Below the pieces are notes generated by a model, which did no database searches, was not told the DNA's origin, and was given only the letters and a program-made list of their open reading frames with translations. The position numbers were made by a program, and so were the translations under genes. 64,000 nt of DNA from Psococerastis gibbosa (Eukaryota > Arthropoda > Insecta > Psocodea > Psocidae). Position 1 is the stretch's first letter. Each line of letters begins with the position of its first letter. This document shows positions 63,765 to 64,000 of this stretch, in pieces. The stretch is from positions 30,589,419 through 30,653,418 of the forward strand of contig OZ020486.1 in assembly GCA_963971405.1 (NCBI GenBank), written 5' to 3'.

Positions 63765-64000
63765 GAAAGTAGGCCTACTTATAAAGTGAACCACTGAATC
63801 TTGTCCTGCCAACGACCACATGAACTTTCTTACATTATTGGAATTGCTGACGCAATAATTTTTAGCCGTTGTCAAACTGGTAAACGTCCTCGATGTCAAC
63901 CCACACCATCTACAGCCGATAATGGACAAGCTGAGACAAGCTTACCATTGACACAAAGTAACAGGCGTAAGAGTCAATTAGCCAAGATCAAGTATGAGTC
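63765..64000 (+). repeat. Repeat Y, second copy, cut by window end
   Basis: TAGGCCTACTTATAAAGTGA, CCTGCCAACGACCACATGAA and GTCCTCGATGTCAACCCACA match 63.25 kb and the split copy at 52.35-53.40 kb. It continues to the edge of the window. Confidence 0.65.

Noticed and set aside
1-64000. CRISPR array, prokaryotic operon, integrated virus or Polinton
   Set aside because: No regularly spaced repeats, no ribosome-binding or operon layout, and no capsid, integrase, polymerase B or protease-like frames were seen.

Overview
The window reads as nuclear DNA of an invertebrate animal, most likely an arthropod. It is AT-rich, has no operons or long open frames, and is littered with short transposon relics. 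A tRNA-Glu-derived SINE, RTE-like and other non-LTR retrotransposon tails, hAT and PIF/Harbinger-type MITEs and DINE-1/Helentron-like elements with (GTCT)n fit an insect. A hemipteran such as a planthopper is my guess, but the sequence does not prove it. I found no host protein-coding gene, no rRNA or intact tRNA gene, no CRISPR and no viral gene. The longest open frame (218 codons) is the tail of a retrotransposon reverse transcriptase, and the remaining open frames are short and look non-genic.

The content is best described by repeat family. (1) An ~840-bp TIR/hairpin element flanked by T and T (copies at 3.5, 52.4 and 61.4 kb, a truncated one at 43.7 kb, decayed pieces at 22.6, 34.1 and 46.0 kb) resembles non-autonomous Helentrons. 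(2) SINE1 is tRNA-Glu-like with a TTTA-rich tail (4.8, 11.6, 22.9, 24.6, 25.3, 34.7, 35.0 and 61.4-62.4 kb). (3) SINE2 is ~240 bp with a (CTA)n tail and 12-14-bp target duplications (6.0, 31.3, 43.0 kb; fragments at 3.4 and 33.9 kb). A 155-bp relative at 37.1 kb shares only its 3' end. (4) PIF/Harbinger-like palindromic MITEs lie at 7.9, 13.6, 25.5, 28.0 and 43.2 kb, with an arm at 61.0 kb; two other MITEs with TWA flanks lie at 30.2 and 60.2 kb. (5) hAT-like MITEs with 8-bp duplications lie at 0.9, 31.7, 35.8, 38.8, 39.6, 47.0 and 50.5 kb. (6) Non-LTR retrotransposon 3' ends lie at 6.3, 7.5, 11.3, 12.8, 14.8, 17.4, 19.1, 21.0, 29.7, 40.5, 49.9 and 52.0 kb.

Nested insertions give a relative chronology. 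A SINE1 copy is split by a Helentron-like element at 61.4 kb, a SINE2 copy by a PIF-like MITE at 43.2 kb, and another dispersed repeat by a Helentron-like element at 52.4 kb. Each provides an internal empty-site comparison.

The rest is AT-rich intergenic or intronic sequence with many uninterrupted poly-G or poly-C runs. No genes can be said to work together here. The most interesting material is the transposon biology: the Helentron-like family and its hypervariable tracts, the SINE2/3' module sharing, and MITEs whose termini occur twice.
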